Counted from the first letter of the stretch, positions 1 through 8,262 are shown. The stretch is DNA of 38,465 nt from Streptomyces hayashii (GCF_024539815.1 NZ_JAHHIU010000135.1:1-38465), one strand, 5' to 3'. Notes: generated from the letters alone by a model not told the origin. Made by a program: numbers and translations.

Positions 1-59
1 GGTGGGGCCGATGGGGCAGGGGACGCCGGTGGGGTGAGCTTGTGCGGCTTCGGCCGGGG

Positions 60-668
60 TCAGTCGGGCGGGGACGACCGCAGGGTGACATCGTCGATCA
101 GCCGGTCGATCAGAGCGATCAGCACATCCCGGCACGACTCCCGTTCCCGCGCGTCGCACAGCAACACGGGAACGTTTTCCGGCAGTGCCAGGGACTCTCT
201 GATCTCCTCCGTGGGATAAGGGTGCAAGCCGTGGAAACCGTTCACCGCAACGACGAAGGGGATGCCCCGTCGCTCGAAGAAGTCGACGGCGGCGAAGCTG
301 GACTCCGGTCGGCGCACGTCGATGAGGACCACTGCCCCCAGCGCACCGATCGCCAGGTCGTTCCACATGAACCAGAACCGCTGCTGGCCGGGCGTACCGA
401 AGAGGTACAGGACCAGGTCGTCGCCGATGGAGATCCGCCCGAAGTCGAGGGCCACGGTGGTGGACCGTTTCTCCTCGATGCCCTTCAGGTCGTCGACGTC
501 CAGCCCCGCCACCGTCAGCGGCTCCTCCGTGCGCAGCGGCGTGATCTCGCTGACCGCCCCGACCATGGTCGTCTTGCCGACGCCGAAGCCGCCCGCGATG
601 AGGATCTTCACCGTGTCGGGGGCCGCCGCAGATGCGCCCGCGGAAGCGGCGATGTCAGATCCGGCCAA
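60..668 (-). CDS. cvnD: Conservon small GTPase CvnD (Ras/Rab-like ATP/GTP-binding protein)
   Basis: Small GTPase of the conservon type, expected to act in the cytoplasm on a membrane complex with CvnA, CvnB and CvnC. The 202-residue product has a P-loop GGFGVGKTT near residue 27, a switch-like YLFGTPGQQRF segment and a VAVNGFHG stretch at the guanine-specificity position, where the usual NKxD is not obvious. The start is TTG at 668, supported by a GAGGG ribosome site 7 bases upstream. It overlaps the end of cvnC by 14 bases, which suggests translational coupling. It is the last visible gene of the minus-strand operon, and its stop lies 59 bases from the window edge, so what follows cannot be seen. 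Family identity is secure; the signal it handles is unknown. Confidence 0.95.
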   Translation of the reverse strand: MAGSDIAASAGASAAAPDTVKILIAGGFGVGKTTMVGAVSEITPLRTEEPLTVAGLDVDDLKGIEEKRSTTVALDFGRISIGDDLVLYLFGTPGQQRFWFMWNDLAIGALGAVVLIDVRRPESSFAAVDFFERRGIPFVVAVNGFHGLHPYPTEEIRESLALPENVPVLLCDARERESCRDVLIALIDRLIDDVTLRSSPPD

Positions 669-1047
669 GGCCGTCCCTCACTTTCTGCAGCAGGTCCAGG
701 TCATGGGCGCCGGTGACGGAGCGGGGCGGCCGTGCCGTGATCAGTCCCGCCTCCAGCAGATCGCAGAGCATGATGACGACCACGCTGACCGGCAGGTCGA
801 GATGGGCCGCGAGTTCCGCCACCGCGACCGGCCGGGCGCACAGTCGCAGGATCCGGCCGTGCTCGGGCTGTGGTCGCGCCGTCCGTTCGGGCGGCGGGTC
901 CACTGCGGTCACCGTCGTGATGAGCGTGAAGTCGGCGCGGCTGGGCCGGGTCCGTCCACCGGTGAGGGCGAACGGCCGGACGAGCCGGCCCGCTTCGTCG
1001 CCTCCGCTCACCTCACCCGCCGTTGGTGCGGACGGCGGGACCGACAT
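655..1047 (-). CDS. cvnC: Conservon protein CvnC (DUF742)
   Basis: DUF742 protein of 130 residues. The family is always found between a roadblock protein and a CvnD-type GTPase in actinomycete conservons. The motif RLVRPFALTGGRTRP near residue 21 is the family signature, followed by an ILRLCARP and a winged-helix-like segment (VAELAAHLDLPVSVVVIMLCDLLEAGLI). A winged-helix fold is inferred, but DNA binding is not shown. The ATG at 1047 overlaps cvnB by 35 bases without a clear ribosome site. A GTG at 1011, just after the cvnB stop, is a possible alternative start. It is probably translated by coupling to cvnB. Confidence 0.93.
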   Translation of the reverse strand: MSVPPSAPTAGEVSGGDEAGRLVRPFALTGGRTRPSRADFTLITTVTAVDPPPERTARPQPEHGRILRLCARPVAVAELAAHLDLPVSVVVIMLCDLLEAGLITARPPRSVTGAHDLDLLQKVRDGLGRI

Positions 1048-1447
1048 GGGCCCGCGGCGCCGCGCTGAGGTGCTCGCCGATCTTCTTCACCAACATGTTC
1101 ATCTGGTACGCCACCACGCCGACGTCCGCGTTCTTCCCTGCCAGCACGACGAGGTGGGCGCCCGGGCCCGCCGACGTGAGGATCAGATAGCTGTTGGCCA
1201 TCTCGATGAGCGCCTGGCGCACCGGACCGCCGCGGAAATCCATGCTGACGCCCTTGCTGAGGCTCATCAGTCCGGAAGCGGTCGCTGCCAGCCGTTCCGC
1301 ATCCTCCCGCAGGAATCCGGTGGACTTGCTCACCACCAGGCCGTCTTCCGAGAGCACGACGGCCTGGTTGACGTCGGCGACCCGGTCGACGAGACCAGTG
1401 AGCAGCTGGTCGAGCTGGGTGTTGGTGCCGGGGAGGGAGGGTGTCAT
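1013..1447 (-). CDS. cvnB: Conservon roadblock/LC7 protein CvnB
   Basis: Roadblock/LC7 domain protein of 144 residues. In conservons it is thought to act with the CvnD GTPase, much as MglB does with MglA, and to bind CvnA. The visible features are the opening LDQLLTGLVDRV, VVLSEDGLVVSKSTG, and the GAHLVVLAGKNADVGVVAYQMNMLV core of a roadblock fold. I chose ATG 1447 because AAGGA lies 7 bases upstream. A GTG at 1462 would add five residues and overlap the cvnA stop by four bases. It lies directly after cvnA and overlaps cvnC. The function follows from family knowledge; no ligand is visible. Confidence 0.94.
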   Translation of the reverse strand: MTPSLPGTNTQLDQLLTGLVDRVADVNQAVVLSEDGLVVSKSTGFLREDAERLAATASGLMSLSKGVSMDFRGGPVRQALIEMANSYLILTSAGPGAHLVVLAGKNADVGVVAYQMNMLVKKIGEHLSAAPRAHVGPAVRTNGG

Positions 1448-1458
1448 GACGGTGTCCT

Positions 1459-4400
1459 TCACGAGCGGTCGGCGGGCGGGGTCGGTATCTGGGAGGCGCC
1501 TGTGGCGGTGACCGGCGGGTCGGCGTCCTGCGCGGCCGCCGGCTCCTGACGTCCGGAGCCTGGCTCGTCGGTGTCGGCGGCGGCGTCCGCGTCGACTCCG
1601 GAGTCGGAGTCGGAGTCGGAGCCGGAGTCGGAGTCGGAGGCGAAGCCGAAGTCGGCATGTGAGGCTGCGTCGGCATCGGAGTCGGCGTCGGTGTCCGCTG
1701 CGGCGAGGGCTCGTCGGGTGCCGCGTTGGAAGCCGGCGAGAGAGGAGGCCGCGCGCTCGGCGGTGAAATCGTCCGGGAAAGCGTCTTCCTGGGCGTATCC
1801 CGCGCAGGCGCTGGATGCCGTGTCGTCACGCAACTCGGTGGCGAGGCTGGTCTGCGGTATCCGGCGGGGCAGCGGGACCAGCCCGCCCGGACGGACAGCC
1901 GTGGCTGGGACCGGGACCGGGGCTGGGACCGCCGAACGCTCCCGTGTCCGGTCGACGGCACCTACCGGAATGCCGGCTCCGTCGGCCCCGTCCTTCGGGT
2001 CCGTCCCGCCTGTCCCGCCTGTCCCGACCGTTCCGCCCGCCTCGTCAGTCGTGTCCGCCGTGCCCGAAGTCGGTTTCGCATGCATGACTGCGGACGTCCC
2101 GCCTGCGGCGGCCGATGAGGCGCGTTCGGAGCCACCCACCCCGGACGGGCGCGATCTGACCGTCGCACCCGAGGAGCCCCGTACGGGAAGGGACGGCAGA
2201 TCCCGCTCGTGCCCGGACCCGCTGTGCGCCTGAGCCTGCTTTTGGGCCTGGGTCTGCCCCTGCCCCTGGGTCTGCCCCTGCCCCGCGGTCTGCTCCAGGT
2301 TTTGAGTCTGCTCTCGGGTCTGAGCCTGCTCCTGAGCCTCGTCTTGTTTCTGTGCTTGCTTCCGCGCTTGCTTCTGCTTCTGTTTCTGCGCCCGTTTCTG
2401 CGCACGGTCTTGGCCCTGCTCGGGACCGGTCCCTTCCGGTCCCTCGCCGGCGAGCGTCGCAGCCCGCGTCACCGTGGAGCTCCCCTGCGCCATGACGGCA
2501 GGCTCCCGCGCCGTGCGGTCCGCGTCAGCGTCCAGCGGCGGGTCCGACGGTCCCCGTCCCCGGGACGCGAGGCCTGTCTCCGGGCTCGGAACCCTTGCAG
2601 TGGTCGGGCCGTCGGGCTGGACGTCCGCCGAGGTCCGGTCGCCGTCGCCGGACGCGTCAAGGACCACGATGTCGTGCGGGACCAGCACGATCGCGGTGGT
2701 GCCGCCGTACGGCGAGGAGCGCAGGGTCACGGCGATGCCGTGCCGGGTCGCGAGCCGGGCCACCACGAACATGCCCAGCCGCAGGTCGTCGGCGAGCGCC
2801 ACCACGTCGAACTGCGGAGGGACGGCCAACTGTTCGTTGAACGACGCGTAGTCGTCCTCGGGCATCCCGAGCCCGCGGTCCTCCACCTCGATCGCCAGTC
2901 CCTTGGCCACCAGCGTGGCCCGGACCCCGACCGGTGACGGCGCGGGCGAATAGGAGGTCGCGTTGTCGATGAGCTCGGCCAGCAGATGGATGACGTCCGC
3001 CACGGCGGGCGGCGCGATGGACGCCTCCTCCTCGGTGTGCACCTCCACCCGCCGGTACTCGGCGACTTCTCCGACGGCACTGCGCAGAATGTCGACCAGT
3101 GCCACCGGCTCGGCCCAGCTGCGTCCGGGCCGACCGCCGCTGATGATGACGAGATTTTCCTCGTAGCGGCGCAACTGGCTGGCCGTGGAGTCGAGTTCGT
3201 ACAGCCCGTTCAGGACGTCGGGGTCCTGGTGCTGACGCTCCAGCGCATCGAGCTTGCTGAGCTGGAGGTTGACCAGATTCTGGCTCTGCCGGGCGATGCC
3301 CAGGATGACCTTCTGGAAACCGCGCCGGGTGTCGGCGAGTTCCACCGCGGTGAGCACGGCGGTGCGCTGCGCGGTGTTGAACGCCTGCGCCACTTGGCCG
3401 AGTTCGTCGCTGCCGTAGTCCAGCGGCGGGGTCTCCGCGTCCACGTCGACGGTCTCTCCCCGGTCCAGCCGGGCCACCACGTCCGGAAGCCGCTCGTGTG
3501 CCAGGCTCAGCGTGGCCATCCGCAGCCCGTGCAGCCGCCGCGACAGGGAGCGGGTGATCCGCCACGACATGCCTATGCACACCAGCAGGGCGAGGAGACC
3601 GCCGGCGCTCAGTGAGGCAGCCTTGATCAGCAGTCCTCGGGAGTCGTCGGCGCTGTGCTGCAGCAGGGTCGCGGTCTGCTGCCGGATCAGCTTCGAGTAC
3701 TGGTCGGAGACTTCGATGAGCGCGGCGCGCCAGGCCTTCTGCACGTCCGGCAACGCGATGTCACCGTTTTCGCTCTGTTTCGCGCGAGCGGCGAGCACCT
3801 TGTCCTCGACGGCCTCCAGGGTCTGCCACTGGTAGCTCGTCAGGATCTCCTCGGTCGCCGCTTTCGCGTCACCGGTGAGTGAGGGGACGATCTGGTCCTG
3901 CACCAGCCAGCGGCGGCTGTTCACCAGCTGCGCGAACTGCGCCCAGGTCTTCTCGTCCATCCGGCCCTTGGGCCCGGCCAGGGTGAGCTGCAGGTCCTCC
4001 TCGGAGACCAGCTCGGCCGCGTGCTCCAGTGCCACGAGCGGTCCGGCCTGTGAGGTGAGGTCGCCGTCGTCGACCTGCGACAGCTCCTGAAAGGCATGGA
4101 TCTGGTCGTCGATGATGGACGTGTACTGGTCCAGAGCCTGCGCGGCGGTGATGTCGACGGGGTCGTCCACCTGACCACGGTAGTACTCCAGGCTGCTGAC
4201 GGAGGCGACGACGGAGTAAAGCCGGTCGCGGACCCGGGTGGGCGCCTTCTGGATGGCGTCCGCCCGGGAGACCAGCTTGGCGACCGCTTCGTCCGTCTTC
4301 TTGCGCTGGGCCTCCAGCGCGGCCCGGGATCCGCCGGGCCCGGAAGCCAGCCACACGGCCGACAGACTGCGCTCCTGCTGCAGCGCGAGCGTCGCCTCGG

Positions 4401-4587
4401 TGCCCATGGCGCCGGTGGACCGGCTCAGTTCCGTCTGCGCGCGCAGCCGAAGCCCCTCGGTGAACATCTGGGTCGTCGTCACACCCCACATGGCGGTGAG
4501 GGTGATGCCGGGCACCAGCGCCAGCAGGATCAGGGAGAGACGTATGGAGCCGAGACGGCGGCGCCTGGCGCCTGACCGTGGAGACAT
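1459..4587 (-). CDS. cvnA: Conservon sensor kinase-like CvnA with NIT sensor, HAMP, HATPase and long repetitive tail
   Basis: Membrane sensor of 1042 residues. The ATG at 4587 is preceded by AGGA. A first membrane helix (about residues 15-37) is followed by an extracellular helical region of the nitrate/nitrite-sensor (NIT) type. A second membrane helix (ASLSAGGLLALLVCIGMSW) leads to HAMP and an ATPase domain. The N-box is LAELIDNATSYSP (Asn542), the G1 box VEDRGLGM, and a glycine-rich G2 segment LRSSPYGG follows. The dimerisation helix reads LYELDSTASQLRRYEENL with Ser467; many relatives have LDHLA with a His there. After about residue 650 come nearly 390 low-complexity residues: Gln/Lys-rich, then Gly/Thr-rich, then Asp-Ser repeats made by GGAGTC hexamers at 1600-1640. 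It lies 59 bases downstream of the binding lipoprotein. Sensor role by family; ligand unknown. Confidence 0.93.
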   Translation of the reverse strand: MSPRSGARRRRLGSIRLSLILLALVPGITLTAMWGVTTTQMFTEGLRLRAQTELSRSTGAMGTEATLALQQERSLSAVWLASGPGGSRAALEAQRKKTDEAVAKLVSRADAIQKAPTRVRDRLYSVVASVSSLEYYRGQVDDPVDITAAQALDQYTSIIDDQIHAFQELSQVDDGDLTSQAGPLVALEHAAELVSEEDLQLTLAGPKGRMDEKTWAQFAQLVNSRRWLVQDQIVPSLTGDAKAATEEILTSYQWQTLEAVEDKVLAARAKQSENGDIALPDVQKAWRAALIEVSDQYSKLIRQQTATLLQHSADDSRGLLIKAASLSAGGLLALLVCIGMSWRITRSLSRRLHGLRMATLSLAHERLPDVVARLDRGETVDVDAETPPLDYGSDELGQVAQAFNTAQRTAVLTAVELADTRRGFQKVILGIARQSQNLVNLQLSKLDALERQHQDPDVLNGLYELDSTASQLRRYEENLVIISGGRPGRSWAEPVALVDILRSAVGEVAEYRRVEVHTEEEASIAPPAVADVIHLLAELIDNATSYSPAPSPVGVRATLVAKGLAIEVEDRGLGMPEDDYASFNEQLAVPPQFDVVALADDLRLGMFVVARLATRHGIAVTLRSSPYGGTTAIVLVPHDIVVLDASGDGDRTSADVQPDGPTTARVPSPETGLASRGRGPSDPPLDADADRTAREPAVMAQGSSTVTRAATLAGEGPEGTGPEQGQDRAQKRAQKQKQKQARKQAQKQDEAQEQAQTREQTQNLEQTAGQGQTQGQGQTQAQKQAQAHSGSGHERDLPSLPVRGSSGATVRSRPSGVGGSERASSAAAGGTSAVMHAKPTSGTADTTDEAGGTVGTGGTGGTDPKDGADGAGIPVGAVDRTRERSAVPAPVPVPATAVRPGGLVPLPRRIPQTSLATELRDDTASSACAGYAQEDAFPDDFTAERAASSLAGFQRGTRRALAAADTDADSDADAASHADFGFASDSDSGSDSDSDSGVDADAAADTDEPGSGRQEPAAAQDADPPVTATGASQIPTPPADRS

Positions 4588-4646
4588 GGCCGTCCTAGGA
4601 GCGATCAGCGGGGGGAGGAGAACGAAGGAGTGGGAGAACCGCCTGG

Positions 4647-5657
4647 TCAGCGGGTTCCCGCAGCGGCGAGGCGGGCGACCTGCGCGACGTTGGCCCGGGT
4701 GACGAAGGCAGGGCCGGTCAGCACGGGGGCCACGCCGCCGCCGCTGACGTTGCCGTTGGTCCGGTGGAGCCACAGACCGTCCACAGCCAGATACCCCTGC
4801 AGGTAGGGCTGTTGGTCGACGGCGAATTGCACTCGGCCGTCGCGGACGGCCGCGACCAGGTCCTTGCTGAGGTCGAAGGTGGCGATTTTGGTCTTGCTGC
4901 CCGCATCGTCGGCCGCCTTCACGGCCGCGAGTGCGAACTGGGCTCCGTTGGTGATGACTTCGTCGATGTCCGGGTCCTGCCGCAGACGGGTCGTCACGGC
5001 GGCGGTCATCGCGTCCATGTTCGTTCCGTCGACGTAGAGCATGTCCGTCTCGCCGGTGAACGTCTTCTTCACGCCGGCGCATCGCGCCTCCAGGGCGACG
5101 TTGCCCCGCTCGTGGATGACGCACAGGGCGTGCCGGACCTCCAATCCGTCGAGTTTGTTGCCGACGGCGCGGCCCGCGACGCTCTCGTCCTGGCCGAAGT
5201 ACTCAAGGAGTCCGGCCGAACGCCATGCGTCGATACCGGAGTTGAGACCGACCACGGGTATTCCGGCCGCCTTGGCCGCGGCCACGGGAGCTCTCATGGC
5301 CTGCGGTTTGGCCAGGGTCACCGCGATGCCGTCGACCTTGTCGCGAATCGCGTCCCGCACCAGCTCGGCCTGTCCCGCGCCGTCGGAGTCGCTTGCATAG
5401 GTCAGATCGACGCCGTCCTTGGCGGCCGCCGCCTCGGCGCCCTTGCGCACCAGTTCCCAGAAGGCGTCGTCCTTGGCGCCGTGGGTGATCAGGGCGATCT
5501 TGATGCGGTCGGTCGAACCACCGGCCTTGTCCGTGGCCGAGGCGGAGCCGGCGCCGGAGCACCCGGCGAGCAGGAGGCAGCACGCCGCGGCCAGGCCGAC
5601 GAGGCGCAGCGATCTCGGGATTGCGGACGATCGGGGAACGGGGAGGGGAGTGTTCAT
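4647..5657 (-). CDS. Sugar-type periplasmic-binding lipoprotein (substrate-binding protein, PBP1 family)
   Basis: Exported lipoprotein of 336 residues. A basic start is followed by a hydrophobic stretch ending in lipobox LLAGC, with the lipidated Cys at residue 33. The rest looks like a ribose/AI-2-type type 1 periplasmic-binding fold: IKIALITHGAKDDAFWELVRKGAEAAA, then VDGIAVTLAKPQAM, AAGIPVVGLNSG, and the late VQFAVDQQPYLQGYLAVDGLWL typical of sugar-binding proteins. No permease or ATPase gene lies beside it. It is instead 59 bases upstream of cvnA on the same strand. I infer it captures a ligand outside the cell for the CvnA sensor. The start ATG 5657 has GAGG 11 bases upstream; an upstream in-frame start would spoil the signal peptide. 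Confidence 0.88.
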   Translation of the reverse strand: MNTPLPVPRSSAIPRSLRLVGLAAACCLLLAGCSGAGSASATDKAGGSTDRIKIALITHGAKDDAFWELVRKGAEAAAAKDGVDLTYASDSDGAGQAELVRDAIRDKVDGIAVTLAKPQAMRAPVAAAKAAGIPVVGLNSGIDAWRSAGLLEYFGQDESVAGRAVGNKLDGLEVRHALCVIHERGNVALEARCAGVKKTFTGETDMLYVDGTNMDAMTAAVTTRLRQDPDIDEVITNGAQFALAAVKAADDAGSKTKIATFDLSKDLVAAVRDGRVQFAVDQQPYLQGYLAVDGLWLHRTNGNVSGGGVAPVLTGPAFVTRANVAQVARLAAAGTR

Positions 5658-5744
5658 GGGGGGCTGCACCTCGCTGTGCGGCAGAGCAGAGGGACGGGGC
5701 GAGCGGCACCGATGCGAGGGGGTGGGCACCGGCGGGAGACATTC

Positions 5745-5761
5745 GTTGGCTCGGAGCCAAC
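5745..5761. promoter_or_regulatory. Perfect 7+7 inverted repeat upstream of the binding-lipoprotein gene (candidate operator)
   Basis: GTTGGCT, a CGG spacer and AGCCAAC form a perfect repeat about 90 bases upstream of the lipoprotein ATG. It lies just downstream of a TTGACT hexamer (5779-5784, minus strand) and would overlap the -10 position, which is itself poor (GTTGGC). A repressor site is an inference. Confidence 0.35.
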
Positions 5762-6113
5762 CGTGTGTGACCGCTGGTAGTCAAGTGAACAACCACCGGG
5801 GGTGAGTCGCCGGTGCCGCATTGTGATCCAGTACGCCTGCGGTACAGACCAGCACGGCAAAAGCCCAGGTGGATTGACTGATCGTCAATAGTCCGTCCCG
5901 CGTCCCACGCGCACGCCCCGACGCACGCGCCCCCCACGTATACGCCTTCACGACCGACCGCCTCCACGACGGGGCGCGCTCCACGGCCGACTGCCCTGCG
6001 GATCGAGACCTCCCCGCGCGGTGCGGCGATGATGCGGCGGCGAGTGCTCGGCGGACGTCGTGAGGGGGTGGCCGGGCGTGCGGCAAGGGCCGTAGGCGAC
6101 CCGGGAGCACAAG

Positions 6114-6166
6114 ACCGGCGGGGCCGGAGACGGCCTGCTGTGCGCAGGTCGCCCGGCCCCGCCGGT
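6114..6166. terminator. Long hairpin, candidate terminator of the DUF6230-DUF6114 unit
   Basis: Arms 6114-6127 and 6153-6166 pair perfectly over 14 bases (ACCGGCGGGGCCGG and its complement). After a bulge, CCTGC (6134-6138) pairs with GCAGG (6144-6148) around a 5-base loop. No T-run follows, as is usual in Streptomyces. It lies about 290 bases downstream of the DUF6114 stop. Confidence 0.6.
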
Positions 6167-6456
6167 GAGCTGACGTGCGGCCGTACACCACGGCCGCGAG
6201 TCGGATTGTTACTGCACCTGTTTCCTGCCGCGCTTCTTCCGCTCCGCTGCGCTCCACTGCGGCCCGCTCGGTGCTGGATCCGCCCGGCCGCGCCGCTCCT
6301 GTTGGTCCCGCTGCGGAGCCGCCCGGTCCTGCCGGTCCTGTGAGGTGCCGTCCGGTCCGGGCGGCGCCGTGCGGGGTGCGGGTTGCGAGGCCCGTTCCGG
6401 TCCAGTGCGTTACGTAAGCGGCTTCGAAACCCTGGGAGCGGATTTCGAGACCCGGC

Positions 6457-6918
6457 TCAGGCGGGCTTGCCCGCCTCGGGCAGGTGGCCGCCCTTGTGGA
6501 CCGTCTGGACCTTGTGTTCCGTCTGCTTCTCCTCGCGCCGCTCACGCCGGCTCTGGCGCGGTTCCTGGTCGGGAACCCAACCGAAGGTCAGGCAACTGCC
6601 CACGGCGCCCATCAGGAGGCCGATGACGAAGCCGCCGATGTTGGAGGTGAGCCAGGTGCCCAGGGAGAGCATGATCGCGATGATCGAGTAGAACAGCCGC
6701 TGGGTCGGGTTGAACAGGATCAGCAGACCGCAGAGCAGCATCAGGGTCGGCAGGAGGTAACCCGCCAGCCCTTGCATGCCCACGTGCAGGATGACCGGAA
6801 GCGGTGCCTTCATGGTCACCAGGATCTCGGCGCCGCCCAGGACGAGCAGCAAGCCACCGGCGAAGGGCCGTTGGCCTCTCCACCCGTGGAAGCGTTCCCG
6901 CCACTGGGTGAAGGTCAT
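6457..6918 (-). CDS. DUF6114 membrane protein
   Basis: Integral membrane protein of 153 residues that I recognise as the DUF6114 family; no biochemical role is known to me. After a short WRERFHGWRGQRPFAGG start come hydrophobic segments GGLLLVLGGAEILVTM, GLAGYLLPTLMLLCGLLILF, LFYSIIAIMLSLGTWL and IGGFVIGLLMGAVGSCLTF, so four membrane helices are likely. The C-terminal 40 residues are charged (Arg/Glu/Lys-rich) and probably cytoplasmic. The ATG at 6918 shares one base with the TAA stop of the upstream DUF6230 gene (TAATG), so the two are translationally coupled. The pair is likely to form one complex. Confidence 0.88.
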   Translation of the reverse strand: MTFTQWRERFHGWRGQRPFAGGLLLVLGGAEILVTMKAPLPVILHVGMQGLAGYLLPTLMLLCGLLILFNPTQRLFYSIIAIMLSLGTWLTSNIGGFVIGLLMGAVGSCLTFGWVPDQEPRQSRRERREEKQTEHKVQTVHKGGHLPEAGKPA

Positions 6919-7583
6919 TACTTGCAGCCCTCGCTGGAGAAGCTCATCTTCAGGCCGGGGAGCTTGAAGACGGCAGCGGTGGCCGCGTAGTTGTGCTGGT
7001 ACAGGTTCTTGATGACGACGGTGTCGGCCTGCTGGCCGTAGACGCCCGCGGGGCCCTGGATCGGGACCTTGTCGAAGGTGCTGGCGTCGCGCCCGATCTC
7101 GATGTTGTTGAACTCGGCGTCGCCGGTGATCTGGTCGGAGTCGATGGCCAGGTTCTTCACGCTCACGGGGGTGTTCCCGCCGCCGGCCTTGAGGACGAGC
7201 TGGATGCCGCCGAGGTCGACGCTCTGACACATATTGGTGATCTTGCCGTTCTTCACGACCGAGGTGACGACCAGGACCTGGCCGCCGGTGTCGCCCTGGT
7301 TGGGGCTGTTCTCGATCATGTTGTCCAGGCCGCCGAACTGCGCGAAGCCTTCACCGTCGAGCCGGTCGGCGGTGACGACGAACGGCATGCCGGAGATCGC
7401 GAACTGGACACCCAGCGCGCCCTGCGCGGTGAGGACCGCGAGCCCCGCGGCGACGAAGGTGGCGGGCACCGCCATGACGGCGGCCCGGCGCAGCCGGACT
7501 CGGCCGCGTCTCTCTGTGGAACCGCTTTCGGGGTTCTCGGGGGTGTTGTCGGCGGACGACGTGACGTCCGGGGACGAGGCCAT
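6918..7583 (-). CDS. DUF6230 membrane-anchored extracellular protein (often annotated as cholesterol esterase)
   Basis: Protein of 221 residues with a cytoplasmic Arg-rich start (RRGRVRLRRAA), one membrane helix (VMAVPATFVAAGLAVLTAQGALG) and an extracellular part of about 165 residues (FAISGMPFVVTADRLDGEGF onward). I recognise the family as DUF6230. The esterase label sometimes given to it is not supported here, because I see no GxSxG serine-hydrolase motif. I chose ATG 7583 because GGGAG lies 7 bases upstream; ATG 7595 would add four residues without a ribosome site. It is first in a two-gene unit with DUF6114 and is preceded by a good promoter at 7725-7754. Confidence 0.86.
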   Translation of the reverse strand: MASSPDVTSSADNTPENPESGSTERRGRVRLRRAAVMAVPATFVAAGLAVLTAQGALGVQFAISGMPFVVTADRLDGEGFAQFGGLDNMIENSPNQGDTGGQVLVVTSVVKNGKITNMCQSVDLGGIQLVLKAGGGNTPVSVKNLAIDSDQITGDAEFNNIEIGRDASTFDKVPIQGPAGVYGQQADTVVIKNLYQHNYAATAAVFKLPGLKMSFSSEGCK

Positions 7584-7724
7584 GTCTGCTCCCATGCGCT
7601 AAGTCATGCGGGTTGGGCTTCAGCGGCACGTTGCCCTGGCGCGGACAGCGGCTGCCGCGCACGTCTCCTTGTGACTCCCGGAAGCCGCAAGGGCTTTCAC
7701 GTTACGCAGCAGTAGCCGTCGAGG

Positions 7725-7754
7725 AAGTTACCGATGGTTACACCATGCGGTCAA
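7725..7754 (-). promoter_or_regulatory. Promoter of the DUF6230-DUF6114 unit with an inverted repeat in its spacer
   Basis: On the minus strand TTGACC (7749-7754) and TAACTT (7725-7730) are separated by 18 bases. The spacer holds ATGGT-TAC-ACCAT (7734-7746), a perfect 5-base inverted repeat. The -10 lies about 140 bases upstream of the chosen ATG. Confidence 0.5.
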
Positions 7755-8262
7755 GGGAGATGTGGAAAAAGAGTGTTCATTATGTGCCATCCGCAGATCG
7801 TGGTGTCGGCCGACCTGCGCGCATATATCTGTGATTCCATCAAGTTCCTTGCTGGCACTTGACGTTGACTGAACAACAGGTCTACAACTCTCCCTGGCCC
7901 AGCCCGGATCCGTGGCGCCGGATCCGCAGCGCGGCGACAAGCTCCGCGCTCCCGGACATTTTTCAGCCAGCACGGGCCCTCAGTCCGGGCTCGATCCCTT
8001 CACGGCGCCGGCAAGGCCGCTTCCCCCTGTGGCCCCGTCCGGTCGCCCTTTCCGCCCGGCCCGGCCGGAGCACTCACCAGTGCCTCCGGCCGGTCACCGG
8101 TCGCCTGCCGTTGTCGGTCCGTCACGTACGGAGAAGGCGTCACGGGCCGGCAGCGGTGGACGCCGAACGCGTCCCCCCATGTTGCTCCCATGCAACGCGC
8201 CGGTTCCCCTCGTACCGACCAACTCCCCTGAAACACCCCCCCCTTGAGAAAGAGGCACCCTC
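7755..8262. other. Intergenic region upstream of the 8263 secreted-protein gene
   Basis: No gene is called. The stretch 7740-7890 is the most AT-rich part of the neighbourhood. On the plus strand TTGACG (7859-7864) and TACAAC (7883-7888) are 18 bases apart and could be a promoter for the 8263 gene, though the leader would be about 370 bases. A stem CGGATCC/GGATCCG lies near 7906-7927. Open frames here have no ribosome site or recognisable motif. Confidence 0.4.

Larger units (their letters stand above)
5658..6456. other. 799-base gap between the binding-lipoprotein gene and the DUF6114 gene
   Basis: No convincing gene is seen. It should hold the promoter of the lipoprotein-cvn operon. On the minus strand a TTGACT -35-like hexamer lies at 5779-5784. 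Downstream of it a perfect 7-base inverted repeat GTTGGCT/AGCCAAC with a 3-base loop sits at 5745-5761. A second perfect 6-base repeat ATTGAC/GTCAAT sits at 5873-5889. A long terminator hairpin at 6114-6166 is listed separately. Between 6220 and 6409 the minus strand has an Arg/Gln-rich open stretch with no start codon, not called as a gene. Confidence 0.5.

Noticed and set aside
6220..6409. Arg/Gln-rich minus-strand open stretch ending in RKKRGRKQVQ downstream of DUF6114
   Set aside because: It has no start codon after the preceding in-frame stop and no ribosome site; it could be a decayed gene end but this cannot be shown.
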